Of a stretch of DNA of 64,000 nucleotides, positions 1-9,072 are shown in pieces. The translations under genes and the position numbers were made by a program. Each line of letters starts with the position of its first letter. Within the stretch, counting starts at the first letter, position 1. The notes below the pieces were generated by a model. It did no database searches. It was not told where the DNA came from and saw only the letters and a program-made list of their open reading frames with translations. Source of the DNA: Pseudoalteromonas sp. N1230-9 (GTDB lineage Bacteria; Pseudomonadota; Gammaproteobacteria; Enterobacterales; Alteromonadaceae); contig NZ_CP090419.1 in the NCBI RefSeq assembly GCF_032716425.1, positions 3,102,001-3,166,000 of the forward strand. The letters are read 5' to 3'.

Positions 1-1
1 C

Positions 2-436
2 GATATCATTTTTATTGATTTACCTGACCCAAAGGCGATTAACTTAGCACGGCTCTACAGCAAACAATTTTACCAATTAGTGAAAGCTAGATTGCCTGAC
101 AATGGCATTGTTGTGACCCAAGCAACGAGCCCGTTTTTTGCGAAGCAGGCATTTTGGTCTATCAACAATACGCTCCGCGCAGCAGGCTTCGCCCATACTT
201 TGCCTTATCATTTAAACGTACCGTCTTTTGGTGAATGGGGCTTTGTTATGGCTTGTAATTTGATATGTAGCAATCACCAGTTATTGCCTGTTAACACTCG
301 CTTTTACCGCCCTGAAAATGATGCTCAACTATTTATTTTCTCCCCCGATATTAGCGCTAACAATGAAAAAGTATCGACGCTTGATGAGCCTAATGTGCTC
401 CACTATTACTTGCAAGGTTGGAAATATTGGAACTAA
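2..436 (+). CDS. Spermidine synthase-like protein (C-terminal part, partial)
   Basis: The reading frame is open from the left edge of the window, so only the last 144 codons are present. The visible part begins with DIIFIDLPDP, which resembles the D-x-x-DP loop of polyamine aminopropyltransferases, and continues with a typical Rossmann C-terminal half (PSFGEWGF near the end). Full-length relatives of this type often carry an N-terminal membrane domain, which would lie outside the window. The family transfers an aminopropyl group to a polyamine, but the substrate cannot be judged from this fragment. There is no start codon to choose; an internal GTG at 80 is not the start. Confidence 0.7.
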   Translation, partial: DIIFIDLPDPKAINLARLYSKQFYQLVKARLPDNGIVVTQATSPFFAKQAFWSINNTLRAAGFAHTLPYHLNVPSFGEWGFVMACNLICSNHQLLPVNTRFYRPENDAQLFIFSPDISANNEKVSTLDEPNVLHYYLQGWKYWN

Positions 437-523
437 CCGAATGGATTAGCCTATTTAGGGAGTTTACAAAGTAAAGGATTACCGTTACAAAGAGAGCTAA
501 TAACAACAAACAAAAGGTTTGTA

Positions 524-1390
524 ATGCAGGCGCACAAACAGAGCCTTATGTACTTACACATTGCAGTGCTACTATTCGGTGGCACGGCATTATTTGCCAA
601 ATTGGTCAGCCTAAGTGCATTAGATATTACCGTTTATAGAACAGCGATTGCAGGCTGTGCCTTACTGATTTTACTCACAATTCAACACAAAGCCATTAAG
701 CTTCACTCTCGTCGTGATTACCTTATAGCCTTGCTACTTGGCATCACTGTTGGAATACATTGGCTCACCTACTTTGCTGGCATGCAATTGGCGGGGATTG
801 CGGTGGGTATGATTGCCTTTTTTACTTACCCTGTGATTACGGTATTTTTAGAACCTTTTTTTTATGGCAGCAAACCACAGCTCAAAGATATAGCAAGTGC
901 CTTGGTAGTTATGTTGGGTATTTACTTACTCATTCCTGATGCCAGCTTAGGTAATGATGTGACCTTAGGGATTGCCATTGGTATTTTATCGGCGTTCTTT
1001 TTTGCTTTTAGAAATATTGTGCATAAGCGTTACTTTAGCCAATATGGCGGCCCACAAACCATGCTTTATCAAACTTGGATCGCGTGTATTATGTTGTGCG
1101 CGTTTGTCGAAATACCACCATTACAAGTTGATACAATAAATTGGCTGCTATTAATTACCGTAGGGGTTATTTTTACAGCAGCACCGCATTCACTGTTTGC
1201 AGCAAGCTTAAAACATTTATCCGCTTCAACCGCTGGTTTAATATCTTGTTTGCAACCTTTATACGGTACGTTTTTCGCTTTTTTAATTTTGCATGAGCAA
1301 CCTACAATTAGCACACTTATTGGTGGTACATTAGTGATTAGTGCCGCTTTTTATGAAACATGGTCAGTGACTCGGAAACACAAGCAATGA
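524..1390 (+). CDS. EamA/DMT-family membrane transporter
   Basis: A 288-residue inner-membrane protein with about ten hydrophobic segments arranged as two EamA-type repeats. Drug/metabolite transporters of this length usually export amino acids, metabolites or drugs; the substrate cannot be read from the sequence. The repeat signature is visible as FGGTALFAKL near the N-terminus and as a second half beginning about residue 150. The ATG at 524 follows an AAAGG ribosome site. The stop overlaps the next gene in an ATGA arrangement, so the transporter and the phosphodiesterase are probably translationally coupled. Confidence 0.85.
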   Translation: MQAHKQSLMYLHIAVLLFGGTALFAKLVSLSALDITVYRTAIAGCALLILLTIQHKAIKLHSRRDYLIALLLGITVGIHWLTYFAGMQLAGIAVGMIAFFTYPVITVFLEPFFYGSKPQLKDIASALVVMLGIYLLIPDASLGNDVTLGIAIGILSAFFFAFRNIVHKRYFSQYGGPQTMLYQTWIACIMLCAFVEIPPLQVDTINWLLLITVGVIFTAAPHSLFAASLKHLSASTAGLISCLQPLYGTFFAFLILHEQPTISTLIGGTLVISAAFYETWSVTRKHKQ

Positions 1391-2085
1391 TGAAAGTATT
1401 CGCTCACAGAGGTGCCAGTGGTACCTATCCAGAAAATACCAAAAGCGCCATTATTGCCGCAGTAGATTTGGCAGTAGATGGTATCGAAATTGACGTACAA
1501 AGCTGCATTGATGATTATATGATCATTCACGACACTTGGCTCGATCGCACAACCTCTGGTCGCGGTAAAGTAAATGCCTGCACAAAAGAGCAAATTCAAC
1601 AATATGATGCAGGTAACGGAGAAGTTGTTCCCTGTCTGCAAGATGCCATTGACTGGGTAGAAGATAAAACGCTTTTAAACCTTGAACTAAAACACACTTT
1701 TTCTTTAGATAAGTTTGTTGAGATGATAGAGTCAAACATTAGTATTGGAAAAATATCAAGAGACAATATTTTGGTATCATCCTTTGATCATCATCAACTC
1801 ATGTGGCTCAAACAAAAGTTACCATGGGTAAAAATTGGCGCTCTTACGGCTTCAATTCCAATCAATTACAGTGAATTTGCTCAAAAACTGCATGCCTACA
1901 GCATTCATATAGATAAAAACTTTATAAACCATGAATTTGTTGCAGATGCAAAACAACGAGGCCTTCAAGTTTATGCTTACACGGTCGATAAAGTAGAAGA
2001 TATTGAATTAATGTTAAGTTATGGCGTGGATGGTATTTTTACCAATTTCCCGTGTCATACACAAATGACACTTCAATCACTGTAA
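1387..2085 (+). CDS. Glycerophosphodiester phosphodiesterase (UgpQ-like)
   Basis: A cytoplasmic GDPD-family TIM barrel, expected to hydrolyse glycerophosphodiesters to glycerol-3-phosphate and an alcohol. Visible signatures are AHRGASG and PENT at the N-terminus, EIDVQ and IIHD for the metal/catalytic Glu and His, LNLELK in the middle, and DGIFTNFP at the C-terminus. The frame extends back to 1360. However, family members begin only a few residues before HRG, and ATG 1387 overlaps the stop of the transporter gene as ATGA, so this start (or ATG 1390) is preferred. The length of 232 residues is normal for short GDPDs. No signal peptide is seen. Confidence 0.85.
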   Translation: MMKVFAHRGASGTYPENTKSAIIAAVDLAVDGIEIDVQSCIDDYMIIHDTWLDRTTSGRGKVNACTKEQIQQYDAGNGEVVPCLQDAIDWVEDKTLLNLELKHTFSLDKFVEMIESNISIGKISRDNILVSSFDHHQLMWLKQKLPWVKIGALTASIPINYSEFAQKLHAYSIHIDKNFINHEFVADAKQRGLQVYAYTVDKVEDIELMLSYGVDGIFTNFPCHTQMTLQSL

Positions 2086-2148
2086 CTCAGCAAGAGTAAG
2101 CTATACTGTTGAATTGAGTGGCATTGAATAAGACTAAGAAACGTCCAA

Positions 2149-3387
2149 ATGAATCAACACAACACCTTAATGAGTAGCTATATGCGCATGTATAATTTTA
2201 TCGAACAGACTTTCTTTTACACCTTAACGCGTAAAATTGTCGGTAATTTAGGATTTGTGTTTGCATTCCAAGCTATCACTTTAATCTGGCTTTACAATAG
2301 CCTGTCTGAGCAACAAGCAAGCATGGGCTTGTTTTGGCTGATGGCGTTTATCATCGTCGCGAGCTTTATTTTTACTATTTTCTATATGCGCTTTTTAATA
2401 GTTCGCCCAGTCCAAGCCATGCGTGACACTTTAGCGCATATAAACAGTCATGATGCTGATCTATCTGCTAAATTACCACACTTCACATTCGATGAATTCA
2501 GAGATCTCAGTGAGCAATACAATACCTTTACGGCACACTTAGGTGAGCTACTCGCGACAACTTATCAAAGTGCGCAAGCCAGTGCCCAGAGCAGCTCAAA
2601 GATGACTCAATCAATGCAACAAACGGCAGAGATTAGCCATCAACAAATTAAATTTAGCCATACAATTACTGATTCAAGTAACCAAATTACTTCAAGTTTA
2701 GAAAATATTTCGGCTAACACAGACAGTGTACATACGATTAACAGTGAGCATCTGGCATTTGTGAAACATTCAGCCACTGAGCTCTCTGCCCTTGTTAAGA
2801 AGGTCGCGATGATTAGCCAAATTTTAGCTAACTTCTCAGCGACTATTTCAGGTTTAAAAGAAAACAGTGAAAATATTCGCGCTATTTTAAAAATGGTTGA
2901 AGAGTTTTCCGACCAAACTAATTTGCTTGCATTAAATGCAGCGATTGAAGCGGCACGCGCTGGCGAAGCTGGACGAGGCTTTGCTGTGGTTGCAGATGAA
3001 GTGAGAACACTTTCAATAAAAGTGAATGATGCGACCCGTCAAATAAGTGACTTCATCAATCAAATGAATTCGTTAGTTAATGAAACAAACAAAGAATCAG
3101 AGCAGTTAATTAGTCATTCTAGCGATGCAGAAACAGCGATTAGTGACACCTCTGCAGGGTTTAGTAATATGCTTGGCGAATTTGAGCAAAATCAGCAGCA
3201 ATTACAACAAATAGTCAGTGCAGTGCATTTGCTGGAACAAACACAAACACAAACTCATCAAAGTGTTGAACAAATTGTGACATTAGGTGAACAAGCGAAA
3301 CAGCAAATAGATGAGTCACTGGCTGATTGTGAGCAATCACATTTACTAAGTCAACAAACACTACAACAGCTAAAGCGGTTTGTTTAA
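2149..3387 (+). CDS. Methyl-accepting chemotaxis protein without a periplasmic sensor domain
   Basis: A 412-residue chemoreceptor. Two membrane segments (about residues 30-52 and 59-85) are separated by fewer than ten residues, so there is no periplasmic ligand-binding domain. A HAMP-like stretch (about 80-135) leads into a long coiled-coil signalling domain. The conserved hairpin tip is present: [19 protein letters not shown] followed by [12 protein letters not shown] (about residues 255-293). It should act with CheA/CheW, but none is encoded nearby. What it senses is unclear: perhaps membrane state, a partner protein, or a signal at the HAMP region. A strong hairpin terminator follows the gene. 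Confidence 0.9.
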   Translation: MNQHNTLMSSYMRMYNFIEQTFFYTLTRKIVGNLGFVFAFQAITLIWLYNSLSEQQASMGLFWLMAFIIVASFIFTIFYMRFLIVRPVQAMRDTLAHINSHDADLSAKLPHFTFDEFRDLSEQYNTFTAHLGELLATTYQSAQASAQSSSKMTQSMQQTAEISHQQIKFSHTITDSSNQITSSLENISANTDSVHTINSEHLAFVKHSATELSALVKKVAMISQILANFSATISGLKENSENIRAILKMVEEFSDQTNLLALNAAIEAARAGEAGRGFAVVADEVRTLSIKVNDATRQISDFINQMNSLVNETNKESEQLISHSSDAETAISDTSAGFSNMLGEFEQNQQQLQQIVSAVHLLEQTQTQTHQSVEQIVTLGEQAKQQIDESLADCEQSHLLSQQTLQQLKRFV

Positions 3388-3425
3388 GGCTCGTTTTTAG
3401 CTCTTTTGTTTTAACTATTTATGGT

Positions 3426-3455
3426 AAAGTAGCCACTTCTTGGCTACTTTTTTAT
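3426..3455 (+). terminator. Rho-independent terminator after the chemoreceptor gene
   Basis: A perfect 10-bp inverted repeat (AAAGTAGCCA / TGGCTACTTT, loop CTTCT) is followed at once by more T residues. It ends about ten bases before the preferred queG start, so any queG mRNA starting upstream would include this hairpin and have its ribosome-binding region masked. Confidence 0.85.
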
Positions 3456-3460
3456 TGAAT

Positions 3461-4594
3461 GTGACAACTCCTACTACCGATTACCAACAACTCGCTTTGC
3501 AAATTAAACAATGGGGTAAAGACCTTGGTTTTGCCGAAGTGGGGATCACCGATATCGATCTCACTAAGCATGAAGCACAGCTTCAGCGCTGGCTAGATAA
3601 AGGCTATCATGGTGAGATGGAGTACATGGCTGCCCACGGTATGAAACGTGCTCGCCCTGCTGAATTAGTTCCAGGTACACAAAGGGTCATCTCAGTTAAG
3701 ATGAATTACCTGCCCCCCGATGCCAGCTTTGCAAAAAACTTAAAGCAAACAAACAAAGCGTACATCAGCCGTTATGCCTTAGGTCGGGACTATCATAAGC
3801 TACTTCGTAATCGTCTAAAAAAACTCGGCCAAAAGATTGAGCAGCATGTTGGCGAGCTAGGGTTTCGCCCATTTGTCGACTCTGCGCCAGTACTTGAAAG
3901 GCAACTTGCTGAAAAAGCAGGCTTAGGTTGGCGAGGTAAGCATAGCCTGTTAATCAATAAAGAGGCGGGCTCTTGGTTTTTTTTAGGTGAGTTATTTGTT
4001 GATATTCCACTGCCTATCGACGAGGAAAACACCTTTGAAGGCTGTGGTAAATGTGTTGCTTGTATGACGTTATGCCCTACAGGCGCGATTGTAGAGCCTT
4101 ATGTAGTGGATGCTCGTAAATGTATTTCATACTTAACAATCGAGCTACAAGGCGCGATCCCTGAAGAGTATCGTCCTTTACTCGGTAATCGGGTGTACGG
4201 TTGTGACGATTGCCAGCTCGTCTGCCCATGGAATCGTTATGGTCAAATAACGGATGAAGCTGATTTTCACCCGCGAAAGCAATTAAAAGATCAAGATCTC
4301 TTAACTCTTTTTGCTTGGGATGAACCAACATTTTTAAAAAATACTGAAGGTAGTCCTATCCGACGAATAGGCCACCAGCGATGGCAGAGAAATCTCGCTG
4401 TCGGCTTGGGTAATGCTGAATATAACGAAAAAATAGTGGCAACATTGAGCGACGCGCTTAAAAGCGCAACTCCACTTGTAAAAGAGCACATAGAGTGGGC
4501 GCTTGATCAACAGACCCATAAGCGCCAACAACAGTTACGTAAAACAGCACGACTTATCCGTATTGTAGAAAAAGGCTTACCACGAGACGCTTAG
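3461..4594 (+). CDS. queG: Epoxyqueuosine reductase
   Basis: Catalyses the last step of queuosine synthesis in tRNA, reducing epoxyqueuosine with cobalamin and two [4Fe-4S] clusters. The N-terminal region (IKQWGKDLGF, VGITD, KGYHGEMEYM) is highly characteristic of QueG. The two ferredoxin-like cysteine clusters are visible as CGKCVACMTLCPTGAI and CDDCQLVCPWNRY. The frame extends upstream to 3440 through a terminator hairpin. GTG 3461 gives an N-terminus (TTPTTDYQQLALQIKQWG) that matches the family, so it is preferred. No clear Shine-Dalgarno sequence precedes this GTG, which is odd. The next gene is convergent. Confidence 0.93.
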   Translation: MTTPTTDYQQLALQIKQWGKDLGFAEVGITDIDLTKHEAQLQRWLDKGYHGEMEYMAAHGMKRARPAELVPGTQRVISVKMNYLPPDASFAKNLKQTNKAYISRYALGRDYHKLLRNRLKKLGQKIEQHVGELGFRPFVDSAPVLERQLAEKAGLGWRGKHSLLINKEAGSWFFLGELFVDIPLPIDEENTFEGCGKCVACMTLCPTGAIVEPYVVDARKCISYLTIELQGAIPEEYRPLLGNRVYGCDDCQLVCPWNRYGQITDEADFHPRKQLKDQDLLTLFAWDEPTFLKNTEGSPIRRIGHQRWQRNLAVGLGNAEYNEKIVATLSDALKSATPLVKEHIEWALDQQTHKRQQQLRKTARLIRIVEKGLPRDA

Positions 4595-4612
4595 CGCGTT
4601 ACCTCATAAATG

Positions 4613-5740
4613 TTAGCCTTTGAGTAACAAGGATAAATCGTCTTCAATTTCTTTAAATGCCGCTTTAACACCTTGTACTGACTCTTCACGTGCAACTGAA
4701 TTTTGAATCGTTTCATCAACTTTTTGATAAATGAAAACCTCTTGGTCTTCATCAAGCCCCATTGTTGGTATTCGCTGTTCAAGGTCTTCCTGTAGTTGTT
4801 TAAAAACAGCTTCGTTATTGAGACGGTTATCATTTAACAGCTCAATTAAGCCACGAAACTTACTATGTACTTTACCCACCGCATCATTTAATTGCTGTTG
4901 CTGACGAATAAGCTCTTTTTTAGTAATAATCGCTTTAAGCTGTTGCTCGGTAACACTCACCAAAAAGCAAATATGATCTCGAATTCGACCATGCTTATCA
5001 GGGTCTTGTTCAGGCATATTGAGGATCAATAAACTGATCATTTCATAGTTCACTAAAATTCGGCTCGAAAACTCATGTAAGCGGCCTTTATTTTTTAGCA
5101 TTTCAAACAGTTCAACCACAATAGGTGAGCATATCCCTGTTACAGAAAAATGCTCTACCCCTGAGTCAAGACGAAACTCAACATTGCTTTGTAAATCGAA
5201 TGAGCTTAAACAATGGAGCAATGCCTTTCCTAGCTCTTGTTCATTATCAATAGAACCAATATGTTCAATATAATTAACAATTTGACCCATCTCACTGCTA
5301 TTTGCCATCGCATTAAACGCTGTCGATGTTGCATCCTCGACTTGTTGTTCTAAGGACTCTTTTTCAATGAGTACTTGGTGTAGATGCTGAAGCTTCAGTT
5401 TTAATTCTTCATGCCCAAATGGCTTCACAATATAATCTTCGGCACCAACCGAATATCCCTCCATACGCTCTTCAACTGTGCCTCTTGCCGATACAAACAT
5501 AACAATAATATTTGCTGTGTTTGGGTTTTCTTTAAGCTTTCGGCATACCTCATAACCACTCATTTGCGGCATACTTACATCAAGTAAAATAACTTGTGGG
5601 TCAAACTCTTCAACTACGGCTAAGCATTCTGGACCACTGTTAACCATTTTTAATTCAAAATCGAGCTCTTCTAGAATCTCTTCAATGATCTCTAAATTAA
5701 AAGGCTCATCATCAACTGCTAAAATTCGTTTTAAGGCCAT
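4613..5740 (-). CDS. Response regulator with an uncharacterised C-terminal domain
   Basis: A 375-residue protein with an N-terminal receiver domain: acidic pair D10-D11, phosphoacceptor D54 (in LLDVSMPQMSG), and K106 in VKPFG. The remaining 250 residues show no DNA-binding, GGDEF, EAL or HD-GYP signature. They contain helical stretches around a central region (about 150-290) that could be a GAF-like fold, and a Gln/Glu-rich helical tail. ATG 5740 follows GAGGGTGAG, a good ribosome site, whereas ATG 5755 has none. It lies just downstream of the hybrid kinase, separated by 21 bases, so the two are almost certainly a cognate pair in one transcript. Output is unknown, probably by protein-protein contact. 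Confidence 0.85.
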   Translation of the reverse strand: MALKRILAVDDEPFNLEIIEEILEELDFELKMVNSGPECLAVVEEFDPQVILLDVSMPQMSGYEVCRKLKENPNTANIIVMFVSARGTVEERMEGYSVGAEDYIVKPFGHEELKLKLQHLHQVLIEKESLEQQVEDATSTAFNAMANSSEMGQIVNYIEHIGSIDNEQELGKALLHCLSSFDLQSNVEFRLDSGVEHFSVTGICSPIVVELFEMLKNKGRLHEFSSRILVNYEMISLLILNMPEQDPDKHGRIRDHICFLVSVTEQQLKAIITKKELIRQQQQLNDAVGKVHSKFRGLIELLNDNRLNNEAVFKQLQEDLEQRIPTMGLDEDQEVFIYQKVDETIQNSVAREESVQGVKAAFKEIEDDLSLLLKG

Positions 5741-5761
5741 CTCACCCTCTTCCATTTTAAT

Positions 5762-7759
5762 TTAAGCTTCATAATTGCTTTGCACTCGCTCTTCATTTGT
5801 TAAATGCTGAGGAAAGTCAATTTCTAAAGGCAGGGTCACTAAAATAGTGGCACCACCGTACTCGTTGTTACTTGCTACAATAGTGCCTTGATGTAGCAAA
5901 ACAAACTCACGGCAAATCGCTAAACCGAGTCCTGTGCCTCCTGCACCGCTATTGGTTTTACTGCTTTGTTCAAACTTTGCGAATACTTTTTCTAATTCAT
6001 CGTCAGGTATACCTATGCCACGATCAACAACTGCAATTTCAGCCGACCCATTGCTTAGCGCCAGCTTTATGTCTATATCGCTATTGGGTTCACTAAATTT
6101 AAGCGCATTGCCAAGTAAGTTACGCATAATTTGATTAATTTGCTCTTCATCACACTCAAGTGTGATGTTTGGATTAGGCGCAATTAATTTAATAGTGATA
6201 TTACGTTCAAGCGCTGTACCCGAGACATCATCAATACTGGTTTTTATGATATTCATCAGGCTATGCTTCTGCGGATTAAAAGGAAATTTACCAACATCAA
6301 GCTTAGATAGGTCGAGCAAGTTATTGAGTAAAGAAAGTAACCGTTCACCACTTTGCTCTATTCGTGATAAATACTTATTAAGTTTCTCTTTACTGAGATC
6401 ATCATTGGCTACTTTTTCTAAGCCAAAACGTGCGAAGCTAAGAATAGAATGCATAGGTGTTCTTAGCTCGTGAGACATATTAGCTAAAAACTCTGACTTA
6501 CTGTGATTGGCAGCTTCAGCGACATTTTTTGCGTGCTCTAACTGGGCTGTGCGTGCTTTAACTTCTTCTTCTAGAGTGTCTTTTGCTTCAAGAAGTAACT
6601 CTTCTTTTTCCTTAAGGTGCGTAACATTCTTAAAGATGACAGCAAGTGCTATTTCACCGTGATGGTCAATTTCATTGAACGAGCCTACCAATGGAACCGA
6701 TGCACCATTTTTCTTTAGTAGCTTTAAATCACAACTAAATTGTCGATTCTTATTAAGTGTACTGACTTTATCTTTTATACGTTTAGTCGAGGCTAAGTCA
6801 AAAAAGTCATACACCGAGCAATTTTCAAACTCTTTTAATGACTTCTCAAATAACGACTCACAGGCATCATTGGTCTCAATAATTTTACCGTTTCGATCAA
6901 ATAGAATTATCGCATCGGGTGTATGCTTAAAAATAACACGTAAAAGGCTATCTTTTTCAATGAGTGCATCAACCGTGTTTTGTAAACGCTCTACTAACTC
7001 TGCATTATGACGTTTTAGTAGTTCAGTTTGCCAAAGCTTATGAACCGATTGCAGTAAGCTATTGTCATCTATGGGCTTAATTAGAACATCTTCAACACCT
7101 TGGCGAATAGCAGCAACCATGGAGACTTGATCGGGCTTAGAGGTATAAAGTAAACAGCGGCAATTAGGTTGCAATGTTTTGAATTTATTAAATAGCTCAA
7201 GACCAGTACCATCCTCAAAGGTAAAATCACTAATTAATAAATCAATTGTGTGCTGGTTCACCAACTCTACCGCAGAGAATATATTCTCTGCGGTGAAGGT
7301 TTTAATATGTGCACCTTTTAAATTGTGCGCGATCTTATTTAATCGCTCAGGGCAGTGATCAACAAGTAAAACCGTAGGAAGTTTTAAGATATTATCGGAA
7401 TCAAGTTCAAGCACGCCTTCTAATAGAGCGCTGATCTCTTTGTTGGCAAAGAAAGGGTATATGACCACCGCATTGGGCAGCAAACGATTAATCTCACTAA
7501 AGTGTTCAAGTAAATCACTGCGCTGTGCTTTAGGGGCCAAAAGTAAAAGGTGCTCTTGAGAAAACACTTCCATTAGCTTCTTGATAGTATCTGTTGGTAC
7601 ACCATGTGAAGCAGCAACAAGATCAAACTGTTGAGTTAAAACAGCATTATCAACCATTGAAAAGTGTATCAGCTCAACCCTACAACCTATGAGCTCAAGT
7701 AACACCTTGACTCGCATTGCTAAAACACTATTACTATCAACAATTAATATCTTTCGCAC
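5762..7759 (-). CDS. Cytoplasmic hybrid sensor histidine kinase (REC-REC-PAS-HisKA-HATPase)
   Basis: 665 residues and no membrane segment. Domain order: a first receiver-like domain (1-120) in which the phosphoacceptor position is Ala (FDLVAAS), so it looks inactive; a second receiver (about 128-245) with D178 in ISDFTFEDG and K228 in LIKP; a PAS domain (about 262-380); a coiled coil; a HisKA domain with H430 in MSHELRTP; and an ATP-binding domain with N-box NLLGNALKF, DRGIGIP and GTGLGLA. Receivers placed before the kinase core suggest that it integrates phosphate from another kinase. It is transcribed together with the response regulator that follows it. The signal sensed by PAS cannot be told from sequence. 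Confidence 0.9.
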   Translation of the reverse strand: MRKILIVDSNSVLAMRVKVLLELIGCRVELIHFSMVDNAVLTQQFDLVAASHGVPTDTIKKLMEVFSQEHLLLLAPKAQRSDLLEHFSEINRLLPNAVVIYPFFANKEISALLEGVLELDSDNILKLPTVLLVDHCPERLNKIAHNLKGAHIKTFTAENIFSAVELVNQHTIDLLISDFTFEDGTGLELFNKFKTLQPNCRCLLYTSKPDQVSMVAAIRQGVEDVLIKPIDDNSLLQSVHKLWQTELLKRHNAELVERLQNTVDALIEKDSLLRVIFKHTPDAIILFDRNGKIIETNDACESLFEKSLKEFENCSVYDFFDLASTKRIKDKVSTLNKNRQFSCDLKLLKKNGASVPLVGSFNEIDHHGEIALAVIFKNVTHLKEKEELLLEAKDTLEEEVKARTAQLEHAKNVAEAANHSKSEFLANMSHELRTPMHSILSFARFGLEKVANDDLSKEKLNKYLSRIEQSGERLLSLLNNLLDLSKLDVGKFPFNPQKHSLMNIIKTSIDDVSGTALERNITIKLIAPNPNITLECDEEQINQIMRNLLGNALKFSEPNSDIDIKLALSNGSAEIAVVDRGIGIPDDELEKVFAKFEQSSKTNSGAGGTGLGLAICREFVLLHQGTIVASNNEYGGATILVTLPLEIDFPQHLTNEERVQSNYEA

Positions 7760-7860
7760 TTTACACTACGCCCACTTAATCATGTTACTTAATTAGCGTA
7801 GTCGAAAAAAAACGATGCAGCACAATTTACACCGTATTTTTTTATTAGTTTATGAACAAA

Positions 7861-8352
7861 CTATGAATCTAAATGTTTTCCCAAAATAGTTAAGCTGTAA
7901 GGCTTTTCATCCATAATTGCCACATTCGGCAATTCACCCCATACTTTATAATTAAATAAATTAAAGAGCTTAATACTCGGTAGGTTATGACTAAAAATAA
8001 ATGCCAAAAGTACTTTTATTTTAAGTGTGCTTGCATGGGTCTCTGCGAATGTCAGCAATTGTTTTCCTAGCCCTTTTCCTTGTGCACTTGCGGTAATATA
8101 AATGCTCACTTCAACAGTGCCATCGTAAGCGGGTCGTCCGTAAAAAGACTTGTAACTTATCCATGCTAAAACCTTCCCTTCTTGTTCATATACGAAAATA
8201 GGCCGATTAATAGAATGGGATAAGAACCATGCTTCTTTATCTGCAACAGTTACCTCTTCGGTATCTGCTGTTACCATACGTCCTGGGATTGTTTCATTAT
8301 AGATTGCGACAATTGCCGCTAAATCATCATAAGTTGCTGTACGAATAGTCAT
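7861..8352 (-). CDS. GNAT-family N-acetyltransferase (phosphinothricin acetyltransferase-like)
   Basis: A 163-residue cytoplasmic acetyltransferase. The start RTATYDDLAAIVAIYNE and the segment EVSIYI followed by QGKGLGKQLL (acetyl-CoA pyrophosphate loop) are typical of the Pat/YncA/MnaT subgroup, which acetylates the amino group of small amino-acid analogues such as methionine sulfone or phosphinothricin. The native substrate is not known. It is a monocistronic gene, divergent from the glutathione peroxidase with a 73-base intergenic region. Length is slightly below the 170-180 usual for the group. Confidence 0.8.
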   Translation of the reverse strand: MTIRTATYDDLAAIVAIYNETIPGRMVTADTEEVTVADKEAWFLSHSINRPIFVYEQEGKVLAWISYKSFYGRPAYDGTVEVSIYITASAQGKGLGKQLLTFAETHASTLKIKVLLAFIFSHNLPSIKLFNLFNYKVWGELPNVAIMDEKPYSLTILGKHLDS

Positions 8353-8425
8353 AAAACGAATATTTGGTGATCACTTTTGCGCATATTAGCGTATATTCGA
8401 TTGGAAAAACTAGCAGGAAATAACC

Positions 8426-8995
8426 ATGTATAAATTTGCTTTGTTACTTAGTGCAACTCTTTTAACCACTCAGGTTGCAGCTCAAACGCCCGCATCATCA
8501 AACACAACACAAACACAATGTGATGATTTCACTAATGTTGAATTACGGAAGCTTCGTTCCAAAGAAACGATAAACCTATGCCAATTTAAAGACAAACCAT
8601 TGCTAATCGTTAATACCGCAAGCAACTGTGGTTTCACCCCGCAGTTTGAGGGCTTAGAAGCACTAAACAAAGAATATAAAGACCAAGGCTTAGTTATTTT
8701 GGGTTTTCCGTCTGATGATTTTTTCCAAGAAGAAGATGATGAAAAAGAGACTGCCGATGTATGTTTCATAAACTACGGAGTCACGTTCAATATGTTCGCG
8801 ACCAGCGAAGTGAGAGGCAGCGGCGCAAACCCTGTATTCCAACATTTAAATAAGGTAACTAGCTCACCAAACTGGAATTTTTATAAGTATCTCGTTTCCG
8901 CCGACAGAAAAACGGTGACGCGCTTTAACAGCAAAACTAAACCGCAATCAGAGAAATTGCGCAAAGCTATAGAAACAGAGCTAGCTACACAATAA
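8426..8995 (+). CDS. Periplasmic glutathione/thioredoxin peroxidase
   Basis: A 189-residue GPx-family peroxide reductase with an N-terminal signal peptide (hydrophobic residues about 4-19, cleavage near VAAQ). The peroxidatic Cys is in NTASNCGFTPQ, Trp and Asn of the active site are in WNFYKYLV, and a likely resolving Cys is in ADVCFINYGVTF, as in thioredoxin-dependent members. The usual NQF stretch that carries the catalytic Gln reads DDFFQEE here, so the Gln is shifted or replaced. It probably protects the periplasm from peroxides. A GGAAATAACC sequence precedes the ATG. Confidence 0.85.
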   Translation: MYKFALLLSATLLTTQVAAQTPASSNTTQTQCDDFTNVELRKLRSKETINLCQFKDKPLLIVNTASNCGFTPQFEGLEALNKEYKDQGLVILGFPSDDFFQEEDDEKETADVCFINYGVTFNMFATSEVRGSGANPVFQHLNKVTSSPNWNFYKYLVSADRKTVTRFNSKTKPQSEKLRKAIETELATQ

Positions 8996-9072
8996 ATTTA
9001 ATTGTTCGTTCATTAAATATTGAACTAGACTATTCATTTAATTCATAAAAACACACATTGTGGGGAGTAATT

